A stretch of 64,000 nt of DNA, taken from NCBI GenBank assembly GCA_015179045.1, contig WHUZ01000006.1, positions 1,364,001-1,428,000 of the forward strand, read 5' to 3'. Position numbers and translations under genes: made by a program. The stretch comes from Kalaharituber pfeilii. Its lineage: Eukaryota > Ascomycota > Pezizomycetes > Pezizales > Pezizaceae. Below are positions 11,611-24,748 of the stretch, piece by piece. Position 1 is the stretch's first letter. Each line of letters begins with the position of its first letter. The notes beneath the pieces were generated by a model. It did not search any database and was not told where the DNA came from. It saw only the letters and a list, made by a program, of their open reading frames with translations.

Positions 11611-12559
11611 CTACCCCTCGACTTCTAAATGTACGCCTCTGAGTTCTGGGTTTGTACTATCTTCTAGTATACCGTCACCTGAGTTTGATGACCCGGTGGG
11701 CTTCTTGGGTGTTGGAAGTGGCCCAAGTAAATCTTCACCAGGTGGTAGCTTAAGACCGCCACCCTCCTCTTCCTCCGCATCGGCACAGCCGCACTTGTAG
11801 GTATCGGTCACGGTCGTACAGTCAAAGTCCGGCTTGCCGAGTCGTTCATTCACCTGATTGTGGACGAAGCAACCCCATTGGGAGGCAGCATCACGGGATG
11901 ACGTTTGGGGAGGGTATTTTGCTAACAACCCCCGGAAGTGCTCGCCACATTCTCCACTATACATTTGTTAGTGTTGCGAGGGCTTGAATACCCGCTGCAG
12001 GGGCGAGTTCTAACCAGGGGTATAGGCGAGCGAAAAGGTAGACGTAGGATTTCAAAGCATCCCTCTCATCGTGTGTAGGTTTCTGGGGGTATCGTGCGAG
12101 TATCGTGTGGAATAACTGAGTTTAGGCCCCCATTAGTTACTCTTGATCATCTATGTTGAGAGCGCAAGCTCATGTCACCTTCCAGGAGGCTCGCCCTAGC
12201 TCAGCCCTAGTCGGTTTCGTTAGTGAAAAAGTTCTGTAGATGTTATGCTAGCTTGATTCGTATTTTCAAAGAGGTGCCTACTTCAGTGTCTCGTTCCCAA
12301 GCTTCGGCATAATTCCATTTCCATGCAATAGCTCATCGGGGAGCTGTCCTACAGGGATAGGCGTTTTCCCTTCCGAAGGCCATGTGAGCCGTTGTGTCGG
12401 CGGTGGTGAGGTCGGCAGAAGAAACCACGAGAGGAAAAAGGCACATATTAAGACGACCGTTAGGTACGGTATACCGCTGCGGCGCATATCTCTCTCGGCG
12501 TTAATTGAAGCCTGTTTAAAGTTTGTCGATCGGGGGGGGATAAGGGGTAATAATTGCAC
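11611..12559 (-). CDS. ERV2: FAD-linked ER sulfhydryl oxidase, Erv2 type
   Basis: Generates disulfide bonds in the secretory pathway by passing electrons from thiols through FAD to oxygen. Exons 12559-12282, 12206-12179, 12115-12015 and 11956-11611 sum to 753 nt, 250 residues. A signal-anchor helix (YLTVVLICAFFLSWFLLP) follows a short basic N terminus. The Erv core reads LGRASWKLFHTILARYP...YPCGECGEHFRGLLAKYPPQ, with the redox CGEC formed across the third splice junction. It continues QTSSRDAASQWGCFVHNQVNERLGK and ends with the shuttle CGC motif (KCGCADAEEEE). Domain order and spacing match yeast Erv2. An internal ATG (MRRSGIPYLT) directly before the membrane helix is an alternative start. 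The tail is proline- and acid-rich. Confidence 0.92.
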
Positions 12560-13390
12560 TGCAGGGACCGATTTGGCTTATAATATCTAGTCTAAAAGCT
12601 GGGGTGAAAGGGGTACCCCACAAACGGGATATGTAGGAGAGAACCTGAGGGGACGCAGCTCTGACGGGTGGGGGGAGGGGATTGCTGAAGCTTATGACAG
12701 AGTTACAATGGAGATGGCATGATGAACAGTTGACTTTGTCAAGTCCGACAGATGCTGCTAGCCACTGCTAGCCAAACCGAGGTGTCGATTACGGTTGACA
12801 TGTAACAGAAGCAAGCTAAAATTATCGCGGAGTGTCGTGTGCATATCATAACGCCTTCATGCTGCGTGCCCGAGCGCGTGGATTGGCCCCCGCGTTCGGG
12901 CGCCGCTGGAGTGTGACGCGGCCGCTGCGGGCTGGGGCTGCCACTAGCCTCGTGTGGCGGTGCCCGCGGGCCTGCGACCGTAGCTCCACGCTAAGGTCAG
13001 TGGGGGTGAGCCTGGGGACAGCTTTCCTTACCAAGCTCTACTCCCGCAAAGCGTCTCATCACCGGCACCCACCACGCATTACGCTGTTACCCATCGATTA
13101 CGTTTCGGCCCTGGTGAGAGGAGTTCCCCCCCTGTTTTGCGCATTCTGAAATTCAAGCTGACGAGATAGCAGCAAACGAGCTACCTTCTAGCAACCCCTT
13201 CAGGCCGGAAGCGACAGGACACCGCAAATACTACAGATTCTGCAGCTTGACTCCGCCTTCGCCTGAAGTTCGTAGCTCGTAGCTCGTAGCTAGCTTACCA
13301 CTTAAGCTGTAAGGCTTTCATTCTTTTCTTTCAACTACTTTCATCTTGCGATTACTTCAAGCTAAATAACATCATGTCAAAGTACCCGAC
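12560..13390. promoter_or_regulatory. Divergent promoter region between ERV2 and SEC18
   Basis: Holds promoters for two divergent secretory-pathway genes. A TATAATA lies just upstream of the ERV2 start (about 12580). A GC-rich block spans roughly 12840-13030. A triple AGCTCGT-type repeat (GTAGCTCGTAGCTCGTAGCT) occurs near 13270. Pyrimidine-rich CTTTCATTCTTTTC precedes the SEC18 start. The 105-residue ORF across the GC-rich block has no recognisable domain and I do not call it a gene. Confidence 0.45.
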
Positions 13391-16055
13391 ATGTTCGGAG
13401 GACGGTCACCATTCTCCCAGGGCAGCCAAACTCCTCAACCTCCTCCTCGCCAACAGGGTCCACCAGGCGGATATGGAGAAGGGCCTACGTATAGTAGCGG
13501 CGGTGGATGGCAGGCAGCGCCTCCGCCAGGATACAATCAGACCCCACCTCCACGGCCGGTACAGCGAGTCCCAGTGCCTGGACAGCGAGCGTCTGCCCAT
13601 TCACAAGCTCCAGGAGGGAAATTTAAGGTTGCTAAATGCTCCAAAGAATCCAATGATCCTTTCATCTTCACCAACTTGTTAGTCAGAGTTCACTCCGGGT
13701 CACAATGACTTCACTTCACGCCCAATACTAATACCCTGAATAGAGTCGCTGTATCGTCCGAAGATTTTGAAAGAGAGCAGTATGTGATTTTCAAAGAAAA
13801 ATACGTGCTTACAGTCAGACCGGTACCAGAATTTGCTCAGGGATGTGCTGGATTTTCATCCGCACAGAGAGATTGGGCTCAGTTGTCGCTAACAGACTCA
13901 ATAAAAATTGACCCGTATGATCCATTTAGTCAAGGAAAGCAGGCCTACTTAGGCAGTCTTGATGTGGAGGTAGGATTTGCGACGAAGAGGATTACCGAGA
14001 AAGCGTATACTCAAGAAGAGCTATCAAAAGCATTTATTAAGGTATGTTTAATCGCCTATGCTGTGCAGTGTGGTTTACAATGGTGCTGATACACTCCAGA
14101 ATTTTGAAAACCAAATTTTTGCACCAGAACAACGTCTTCTCATGGACTTTCGGAATGTGAGGCTACACATCACCGTCAAAACGGTGGAAATTGTGGATCT
14201 GAGCCTGATGGAAAAGAAGAGAGAGTCGCTGCCAACAGACAAGGCTGAGGACAGAGGCATATTGACACCTCATACAATCATTACGTTCTACAAGGATGCA
14301 AAATCCCCGATCAAAATCCAGGCATCGACAAAGCGTCCTGCAGCCAATTCCATCATCCAGCCCAATTTCAAGTTCGAAGATATGGGAATTGGTGGTCTAG
14401 ATAATGAGTTTTCTGCAATTTTTCGAAGAGCTTTCGCTTCTCGTATTTTCCCACCAGGTTTGGTGGAGAAATTAGGCATTCAGCATGTGAAGGGTATTTT
14501 ACTTTTTGGACCTCCGGGTACAGGAAAGACCTTGATTGCACGTCAGATTGGAAAAATGCTTAACGCAAGAGAGCCGAAAGTTGTCAATGGACCGGAAATT
14601 TTGAATAAGTTCGTTGGACAGAGTGAAGAGAATATTCGAAAACTCTTCGCAGATGCTGAAAAGGAATATAAAGAAAAGGGTGAGGAGAGCGGTTTGCACA
14701 TCATCATTTTTGATGAGTTGGATGCGATTTGCAAGCAGCGTGGAAGTAAGAATGATGGTACAGGTGTGGGTGACTCTGTAGTCAACCAGCTGCTCTCAAA
14801 GGTAGGTCACCTGATCTATGCCTATTTTCAGGTGTTCGGTGACTGACAGGTTACCTTGAACTAGATGGATGGTGTGGACCAACTCAACAACATTCTCATC
14901 ATCGGTATGACGAACAGATTGGACATGATTGACGAGGCATTATTGCGTCCTGGTAGATTAGAAGTCCACATGGAAATTTCCCTTCCAGACGAAAGTGGTC
15001 GACGACAGATTATCAAGATTCATACCAACAAGATGCGCACCAACAATGCGATGGACTCAGACGTTGACATTGAAGAGTTGGCCTCGTTAACAAAGAACTT
15101 CTCAGGCGCAGAGATTAGCGGTCTCGTAAAGAGTGCGACCTCATTTGCATTCAATCGCCATGTCAAAGTCGGTACAGTGGCTGGCATATCCGAGGATATT
15201 GAGAATCTCAAAGTCAACCGACAAGATTTTCTCAACGCCCTTGAAGAAGTGCGCCCGGCGTTTGGTGTTAGTGAAGAAGAACTTGATGTATGCTTACAGG
15301 GTGGTATTATTCGCTACAGTGACAACATCTCGGCTATTCTGCAAGAAGGCAACCTCTTCGTGCAGCAGGTGCGGAATTCAGAGAAGACACACTTGGTTAC
15401 AGTTCTCATGTACGGGCCTCCAGGTTCTGGAAAGACGGCGTTGGCAGCACAAATTGCGCTGTCCAGCGAATTCCCGTTCATCAAGCTTGTGAGCCCAGAG
15501 AACATGGTTGGGTTCAATGAGATGAGTAAGGTCAGTTACCTTACGAAAGTATTCTCCGACGCCTACAAGTCACCCATAAATATTGTCATCCTTGACAACA
15601 TTGAGCGTATTCTCGACTGGGTCCCCATCGGCCCACGCTTCTCAAATGCCGTCTTGCAAGCCATCCTGGTTCTGCTGAGAAAGCAACCACCAAAGGGACG
15701 AAGACTACTGATTATCGGCACCACTACCGAACGCAGCGTATTGCAACAGCTGGGGCTATTGAATAATTTTGACGCGGAGATCCCAGTGCCAAATGTCGCG
15801 AATCATCATGAGTTGGCGCATATCTTGCAAGAGGTCAAATTGTTCCCGGACTCGAATACACAGTTGAGGGTGTTGGAGGAGCTGTCGCAGGCTACCGGGA
15901 CGAGAGGGTTGAACGTGGGAATAAAGAAGATTTTGATGAGTATCGAGACGGCGAGGCAGGATGAGGATAGTAGGGGGAGGTTTGTAAATGTGATGGCAAG
16001 GGCGGTACAGGAGATGAATATGGATATAAGGGGTGCTGGGGGGAATGATGAGTAG
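13391..16055 (+). CDS. SEC18: Vesicular-fusion AAA ATPase Sec18 (NSF)
   Basis: Hexameric ATPase that, with alpha-SNAP/Sec17, disassembles SNARE complexes after membrane fusion. Four exons: 13391-13677, 13744-14041, 14100-14801 and 14865-16055, 2478 nt, 825 residues. A Gly/Pro/Gln-rich N-terminal extension (MFGGRSPFSQG...) precedes the N domain (VAVSSEDFEREQYVIF...). D1 has Walker A GPPGTGKT, Walker B IIIFDELDAI and the second region of homology MTNRLDMIDEALLRPGR. D2 has Walker A GPPGSGKT and the degenerate Walker B ILDNIERILDW typical of NSF D2, which binds but barely hydrolyses ATP. The start at 13391 keeps the correct frame across intron 1; an ATG at 13374 is out of frame. Length is slightly above yeast Sec18 (758) because of the N-terminal extension. 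Confidence 0.96.
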
Positions 16056-19036
16056 TATCTCGCATAGAAAGCTAGTACGAACTAAGCTCACCTTTGTTAG
16101 TAATGGGGGGAATAGATAGAAATTTTGTTGGTCTAACTTTGTCTTGACAGTACGAAGGAAAAATATCTTTCTTGGAGTGATTTTTTGGTCTTCTTTGTAT
16201 GAAATAACCGTCGATTAGATATTGGAAGATATCTTTGGGATAGACTACTACTCGGTGTATCACTTGTCGATATAGAATGTGAAGGATGTGAGTATCAGCT
16301 TTTGAGACTCACGGGTAGTGTCGCACACCTCAAGTGTTTGGTCTAGACGGTGATATTCGTAGCTAGTTGAGGGTAATGCATGTTGATCGTCGGGTCCGAG
16401 GCGATTGGCTCAGGGTAATGCCCTCTAACCCACTAATGTGCCCTAATGCACATACATGCATCGAGCTCCACATTCCATATCGCGTGGGCATGGGTTAATA
16501 CAATTTGGAGGCTTACAGCATATTCAATAAATTGTTTAGATCGCCATTTTCAAAGCATGAAATGGAAGGATTATGGTTGCATGATAATGAATTACGGGCT
16601 GGAAAACATGGAGGTCACAATAAGCTTTATCTGAAACTTGTATAAATAAAGCTCAGGTACAGTACAGGCTAATATATTTAAGGGAAAAAGAAATAAAATA
16701 AATAATTAAATCTAAATGTAAGCTTAGTCGCCGATTTTCTTGCTTGTTTGCCCCTTTGTAAAAAGTACATTCATGGAATCGTTTTACGAGCTTGTGTTTA
16801 CGTGATAAACTGGACTGGGGGGATTCCAAAGTGACAAAAATGGCAATCTCGGTGGCTCCAATAATTGCTGCGATTTACTAGAGTCAAACGGTTGATGGAT
16901 TCAGAATGTGGTTTTCTAGAGTACCTTTGTTATGTGATTTTATTATTTTTTTTTAGAGGAGACAACGATTATTCTTCTGATAACGTTAACCAGACAGGCG
17001 GCCCGCGAGGCCAGTAACTTGAGGATCAGAATCACTCACCCCCCGTCCACGCAATCGCATTCGATTGGCACAAACATACCTTTTTTTTTTTTGTGGGGGG
17101 GGCGTCCGTACCTTTCGGCACCAAATCTCTCGAGATTATTTGGAAATTCAATCCAAATTTTTTTTATTTATATATTTTTATTTTTCGAGTACAAACGGCT
17201 ATTGCCCCGCGTACGGCCTTACGGGTAAGGCAACCGGTGAACCACGTTGCCAAAGAAGGGTGTAACATAACCACCTAGAGCGCAAGTTTATTTCGTTGTA
17301 CTACTGCGAGTAATGTATGTAAAGCGTGGGCTAAATGCAAGGGACCATGCAATTCAAACGCAAATCAGCAGTACTTAATGTACGAAACATTTTAATATAT
17401 CTAATGAATTATTTATTGAGAAGAAAATGATAATAATAAAGAAGAGATTTTGATTACGAGGGGGAGGTGATATGCCTTTTTTGGTTATATTAAGGTTACA
17501 CTGGACAACTCATTGAGCTTTAGCTTTTTCGCAATATATAAACGTTACAGCTCAGGAGGGTATTGTTTATTGGAAGACCCCGCGCGGCCTCCGGCTGCAT
17601 TTGCTTATCGATACTGGGCAATATCGTTTACCAATGGACGCAGGTGTATGGAGAATGGACAGGGCGACTTTTTTCTTTGCACATGCATGTCGCGAGGGGC
17701 TACCAATTTCCTAACTCGCGATTACTGTGGCTGTAATGTACTACTTCAGAAAATCATACAGTTGCACAACAGAAACAAATTGCAGCAACCGTGGATTACG
17801 GTACGTGTACCTTTATTTCCATCCGACGCCCAGCGCAACTGCAAGGTCCAGAAATTCTAAACCAAACGAATATCTTGCAAACGCCGAATACAAACGAAGT
17901 GAGATATTAGTAAACCACCCGTAGCCAACCTGTTGATTTGTGATATCTTTTGGCTTTGGGACCGCCGGATTCCCTTAGGGTGTTGCGCACAGCAAGTCGA
18001 AATCGAATCATGTGCAATGTAATGAAAGTTGAAGTTTACATTTGCGAAGAAGTACAGATGATCACACTCCGAAGTACCAACATTGGCGAATAATGGCAGA
18101 GGCAGATACATCTATTCTCCCTGGCTGTTACCACAGTAATGTATAGGATTATCTCACACATAATACTTCTACATTTGATCTTAGCCATAGTGCCTACTTA
18201 ACCTTCTCCATGATCATTCTACTCCAATCCCCACCCCCTATTCTATCCAACGTGAGCCCGAGTTCAATTGGTTATCCCTTCCCCGGACACAAGGGCACGC
18301 ACAAAAAATGACAACAGAAAATAGAGAAAGGCAGAAAAGAAATACATATATATATTCTGAAAAAGAATGACGAGTAACTTGAGAAGGATGTCGAAAACAA
18401 GTTATTCATAACCATAGAAGAGAAAAGAACGAAAGAATAAGACGAAAAAAGGAAAAAAAAAAAGGTATCATACAAATGAGCTTATAATGCATACAAAGCA
18501 CACGGTCCGTAGGATGTCAAGGATAGATATTAAGAATCTACATTTGCCGTGCCAGCCCAAGTAAGCTTGCCGACAATATAAGAAAAACATTGGGTTCAGT
18601 CACGTGCTCGCTGTATCCCACACAAGCAGAGCACTGCGACAGTATATGGAGGCAAACAAGTTCGAGCAAGAGAGGATGTGTGCGTGTGTATGAGTATGAT
18701 GTGAATGTGTGGAAGCAAGACAAGATAGACTAATACATTAAACAAGGTATTCTTCAATTGTAAGACGCCGTTGATTTGATATCTCTGATATGCCCCCCCC
18801 CACCTCCCCAACGTGCACCAACACTAGCCAAGATAATATACCAAAAGAAACATAAACAGAAAACAGATAAAATAACACGCTGGATTTTCTTCTCCACCCA
18901 CAAATAAATAAATAAATAGAAGTTGATGCAGCACAAGGAAAACGCAAGTAAAGGGAATATGGTCATAAGCATAGGGAAATAGTTGTGAGCGCTGAGCTCA
19001 GGTCATGTGGTTTTTGCATTCAAAACTCTCAATGGT
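16056..19036. other. Convergent intergenic region, about 3 kb
   Basis: Separates the 3' ends of SEC18 and the RhoGEF gene. It is AT-rich with T-runs (for example 17081-17091 and 17158-17166), an (AAAT)4 microsatellite near 18902 and a run of 9 C near 18793. Several 60-115-residue ORFs are present but none shows coding bias, introns or known motifs. Confidence 0.5.
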
Positions 19037-22000
19037 TCATTCAGGTACAATGCGGTGAAAATGCTTGCACCAAATCCATCCAATTTCACCATTGGCATCG
19101 TCTTGGTTCCTAGCAAGCCACAGTTCGCCTTTAATTCCGATAACCTAGCATAATATTAGTATGGCCAGTGAAGATAATTCAATTGAGAAAAACTTACATC
19201 AAATACCTCCCCTTGTACGTAGGTGAGATAAGGAAATCCTGCTTCCCGCATTTGCTTATCGATGTTAAACTCGTAAAGGCTAACTGCCAAGAATAATGGT
19301 GCAGAGTCTTGGGCAACCGTCATAGTTCTGCGCCTGCTTTGACTCCTGCGTGTTCGGCTGCTTTGACGCGAATTGGAACGAGAGGGCCCAGGGGAGGGCT
19401 CACTATCGGACATTGGCAAGGCAGAAGAAAATGGTCCTGTGAACACTTGGGGTGATGGCGATGACGTTCTGCTGAATTCGTGGGTTACTGAGGTCTCTGG
19501 AACAGGAGCAAATGCTGCTGCAGAGGAAGGCCTTGGGTGTGACGTTGGTGGTGGTCGGTAGCTTAATGGAGAAGTTGTTGATAGAGACCGAATCACCGAA
19601 GGAGAACTAGGCGTCGTTTGTATTCGCATCGGATACGCTGAGGTGCTTGCTCTGGCACGGGCATTGTGGTTGACCATTTGCGTTGCTGTAGGCATGGCCG
19701 TAGCAATAGCGCTCATTGCAGCGGCAACCGTCATTTCGCCGCTATGTCGACGATGATGATCGAGGCTCGATACAGACCTATTGCCAAAAGACATGGACCG
19801 GTCTCGCTGGTCTCTTATAGGGTCCGCGGTGTTGGGCCGATGATGTGATGGCAAGTCCTTCTCCTCAAGTGAAACTGAAGAAGGAGACAGTGTAAGATTA
19901 CCAACACTCGCATTAGGAGATGACATTGCTTTCAAGGTGGTTATAGTTTTGCCTATACATTAGATTTGTTAGAGGATTCCTGATAAAAGTGTATCCTCTC
20001 GAGGCTTACCGTTACATATACCAAACTCTTTGATTAAAGTCTCATGATATGAGAAATCTGCCGAGAAATTGGCTACTATGTCACTTGGTCGCTCCGGAAC
20101 CATCAAGTCGGGCATCGAGGTGATGATTGTCCCTGAGAAAGTTTGATTCCATTGAGACTGGAGGTCAATGAAATTCTCTAAGCACACCATGACTAGCTTC
20201 TTGGTTAGACTGAATAGTTTAGGAAGCTCATCTATTAACGCCTCATTTAGCGCCAGATACGCATCCGCAAGCTCTTTGGTCTTCTTGTCAGGTGTTGTGC
20301 CCTTATCTTTAATTGCATTGTATCTTGCGTAGTCGACAGACTTCTTGTTTCGCTTTACCATCAGCCTTTGAGGGTTATCGAACATTCGTAATAACATCTC
20401 GATTGGTTCAACACAATGCTTCTTGACTCGATGTGTCTGATATAAGGTTAGATTATTCTTGAACAAGATGATTAAGACCCAGATTTCTTACATGTTCGGA
20501 AAGGGCTAATTTAACCAAGTCCTTCATTGATTGATCAAATGTTCTCCATTTAGCTTCCACTTCAGGGTAGTTTGTCAATGACAAATCTTGAAAATCCTTG
20601 ATGGAAGCCGTGATTTCGAGATATTGGTCAAAAAATTCGTTTGTCTTTAAAATATATTGATCTATATCACGAAAGATCACTTGTAATTGCACAAAATGCA
20701 TGTTGAAGTTTTCCACCAGTTTGTTGTACATAGGATCAACGACGGCTTCGGAGGCTCCCATTGTCTGCCGGAAGATCTCTGCTCTTCTAGTGATAAGCTT
20801 ACTGATTCCGTGTCGAAAATCCGAGTCATTTCGTTTCCGGACGATTTTTTCCAGAATATCCTTTCTCTTTTTCAATTCATTAATGCGGTCAGCAACCATC
20901 CTAACCTCCTTCTCGGCCCAAACCAAGGCAGTATAGTCAGGATGGTCTGTAGGAGTCACCTCCAGCAAGGTGTGCAATATAAGGGGATATTTAAGGATTC
21001 TTTGAACTGGTTTGATTAGCAGAGATTCCAAACTCCATGCGTTGGTGAGATCCTCAGCAACAGCTTTGCATTCCTGTTCCACATTAGTTTGTTGGTATTA
21101 TGATAAACCTCTGGAGCTTACCCTTAGCCAAATTGCTACCCCATTTGTGTTCTGCAGTTTTTGTAGCCTAGCGACTGCCGCCTCATGATTTTTGCAGTAA
21201 TCCCCATAAACCTTCTCCATTTTGGCCAAATGTTGCCCAAATGCCTCCCCAACATATGTCTGCCTGTCCTTCTCCTCATCAGACAGAAACGATAACTCAC
21301 TCACTATACTACCACGAATGTTTTCATCACCACTGACAGAATTCGCCAAACTGACAGAGCTACTGTTAATAATGCTGCGTGACCTTTTCATGACGTAAAC
21401 ACTGGCTACTGCTGCTTTCAGGGATTCCTGAAATGCCTTCGAGAATTGGATGATTGCATCAGTGTTGCCGAACATTATCTTAATATCATCGGGGGTCAGC
21501 GCAGAGCACGCATTGGCAGAGCCTTTGTAGATCTCTTCTGTGACTGTCATGTCTTGGAAAAACGCCTTTTCGGTATCAACAAGCTCCTTCATGATGTTCT
21601 TTCGCTTTACCAGATTCTTTTGGTCTGTCTGAGAGTCGGTCGTGGTGAGGCGAATACTCGTATTTACTGAGGTTGGGAGGGTTATTTCAGATGCGCGGGG
21701 AGAAGTGACGGGCGCAGTAAATGTTGAGCTTCGTCGAGAGCCATCAGGATCCGAATAATAGCTGGAAGGAGGGGAAAATGGAGTCTTTGATGGAGTAGAA
21801 TGAGTATGCTCCAAAGATGGTCGACCGCGACTCTGTGACGATGTTTGCGACTCTAGATCGTTTGTCACTAATGACAGGGACACTGGGGACGATATTCGTA
21901 TCGCCAGCCCTAACGGCTCCGTGTCTGTAGCGATCTCAGGTAGGGTGAGTGCGTTTTGCTGTGGGGTCCGGTTAGGGGTTGGCACTGTGATTTTAGGCGC

Positions 22001-24748
22001 GCGAGCGAATGGTATCTCAGCAAAAGGCACGGAGTTTTTGCGCGGAACTGGGGGAGGGTACACATCATCTTTAGGCGGAGGAGTTGGAGGTAAAGGAGAT
22101 CCCTCTTCAATCGATCTTCGCGGAGTAGATGGTGATTTTGGTCTAGCTAGATTCATCGCTTGTGAGCATTGTTGACTATCATTTGACCAGTCTGATCCTT
22201 CGGCACTTGGCCTGGCAGATGAATGAGCTGTTTCTGACGAGCAACTGGAGTGTTCATCCTCATCTCCTTCGTAGTTGCCATCTTCTTCAGTCTCATCTTC
22301 CGTATTATCCTCATGGTCCTCACCCTGCTGACTATCCTCTCCCTCCTCAGTTCCCGCAATTGTGGTAGCGTAGGTGCTTTCGGGAGAATCAATATAGGGA
22401 CTGAGAAAGTCCTCTCTTGGTTCATCGTACCGATCGATAAAACTGATTATTGTTGCACCATCATCAACTGTTGGAGTATAGGGCTCACTATCTATAGGGG
22501 ACGCAGCAGCACGCAGTGAAAGCCTCTTTTGTGCCGGATGGATATTTTCTGATAAAGACTCCCGTATCTCCTGGTGATTGCTGCGCTGGTGGTCCTGATG
22601 CGTGCCGTTTCCATGACCTTCTTCATTACCTGAGCCATGTTCATCTCCTGAAACATCTGTCCATTCAGTGGCCATTTCAGTAGCCATTGAGTGTGGACGT
22701 AAGAACTCAGATATATCCGTTAACCTCGGAGGAGGTTGTCGGTGTTCAACTGGAGAATCTGGTGTAACGATAACAGGAACGCTGCTCGGTTTGATGGGTT
22801 CACCTACAGTGAGTAGGCTTTTGGTGAAGGGGGACAATGGGGTTTCCTCTCCGGAATGTTTATTCTTTGAGGTGGGTAAGTTCTTAATCTGACATCTCAA
22901 GCTTGGAAGCCCAGATAATGAAAAGCGCTTAGGCATTGGCCTTTCAACCATTTCCATGTTGCCGGACATCTCTATATTTTCCTCATCTTCATTGTTCAAT
23001 ACGGTTTCTGATGATGTCAACGGCCTTTTTTCGTCGTTGTAAGCAGCGGCTGCCTTCATAGATGAGCAGCTAGAGGCTTCTCCTGCCTCATTGTAAGTTG
23101 GGAGTGGCTCCATTGGTGCATCCAAACCTGGCCTAAAGTTGATCTCATCAGGCATTCTTTGCTCTGAGACCTCATTGATCTCCGCCACCGAATCTTGAGA
23201 CTGTGCTGCAATCGGTTGCAGATTGCCCCACAATCGATCTTCTGCCGGTGACTGGGACTCTTCCTCATTTTCCTGTTCTTCCTCTATCGTTTCCTGAATA
23301 GGTGATCTAATATCTTTGTTCGCGCGACTTTGGGGCTTCTCAGGAGCTTCCTCATCTTCCTCTGCTTCCTCAATTGTCCCTTTCAAACTAATAATCGATG
23401 ATTCCTTCGTGATCACTTTCGGCTGGGCTTCCCTGGTAGCACTTTCACTTAAACTTTTATTAAATGCTGCCTGCACCGCAGCCCTTCTCGCAGCGAAATC
23501 AATTGAACCTAGTTCTGGTATTTTCTTTTTCGCCTTTGAGGGGGTGCGAATTGGTATGGAGCTCTCTGTTTTGTTAGATGTGGAGGATGCTGTACCCCCT
23601 GTTGTACGAGTTGATTTCTGCTTCTGCGTCGTCGTGGCCGCTGAAATCTGTGCTCTAGGCCGGGAAGACCTCAGCGGAGGGGACTTCTTCGGAGGTGGGG
23701 CCGTGACGTATGCTCTCAAAGTTGGAGATTTGGAAGGCTGCGGAACATGTCTTGAGCTGTGCGGTGAAACTTGGAGATGTGATAGAGTAGCTTTCTTGGC
23801 TCCAGATGAAGATCCAGTTGCGGTTCCAGCTCGGTTCGTTGACGATGAATTTAGAGAAGGCAATCTGGCGGATGTACTTGTTTTTGAATTGGCCTTCCTT
23901 TGAGATAAGGGGATTTTAGACACTGGGGAGACCGGTGATGAAGATGAAGCAGGTGATTTTGCTTTAGATACCCTGTTCGATTCGAGAATGGAACTCTTTG
24001 AACTCTGTTTGCTAAGGGAGCTTGATACTTCAACGCTGGACCTACTCCTGCGATGCCGTAACGTCGCTCGCTCAGTTTGTAGGGTAAGCTGTGGCCGTTC
24101 GCTCTCAACATTGGACCTGCTCCTGGTATGGCGAATTTCTTTCGCTTTAACATTAAAGTCCCCATCAACAGCCATACTCTCATCTTCATGCATACCCCTT
24201 AAAATGCTCTCAGCTGGCCTGGACAATGAAGGTCTATGCACTTTAACATCCCCAGTTGTAGACACTGTCGAGGCTCTTGAAGAAGCTCTGCTCGTCGCCT
24301 TAGTCTCATGTGAGCCCATTGCAGACACCGATCGGGTTTGTCTTGCTTTCCCTGTATCCTTCACAGGTGTTTTAGAGGATCCACCACCAGGTCTCCAAGG
24401 GGGTGGTGTTTTTCTACTTTTAACCGCTGACGATACTCGAGTAGCTGCTGGAGGGTTGGTTGGTAGTGGAATCTTCTCATCTTGCGTCTCATTAAACCTA
24501 TTAACAATATCCTTGAACTTCGCCGCATGCGCTGGATTCTGCGTAGCCGGATTTGTCCGAGAATTGGCCGCCGAGGAAGAGACGCTCCTCTGTGTTTGTC
24601 GGTAAGGAGAAGCATAAGTAGAGGTGCCATTTGGCGTAGAGCGTGAGTTCTTAGATATTCGGGATTGTGAGCCTTTAGATATTGGGGATTTGGAATCCTC
24701 TGAGGAGGCGACATCCGGTGAGAGCACTCGGGGTTCACCTGAAGGCAT
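19037..24748 (-). CDS. Rho guanine-nucleotide exchange factor with DH, BAR and SH3 domains (Tuba/DNMBP-like)
   Basis: Predicted activator of a Rho/Cdc42-type GTPase at curved membranes. Five exons: 24748-21122, 21073-20492, 20436-20010, 19952-19198 and 19144-19037; 5499 nt, 1832 residues. Residues 1 to about 1030 are Ser/Pro/Arg-rich and look disordered, with acidic clusters near 480 and 820. The DH domain starts near 1040 (KRKNIMKELVDTEKAFFQDM) and ends with SLLIKPVQRILKYPLIL, the conserved last DH helix. A BAR-type helical domain follows from about 1295 (DILEKIVRKRNDSDF...YNKLVENFNMHFVQLQ). The C-terminal SH3 spans about 1763-1832 (FLAVSLYEFNID...GEVFDVIGIKGELWLARN...GWIWCKHFHRIVPE) and is assembled from exons 4 and 5. 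DH-BAR-SH3 is the order seen in animal DNMBP and its fungal relatives. Confidence 0.9.
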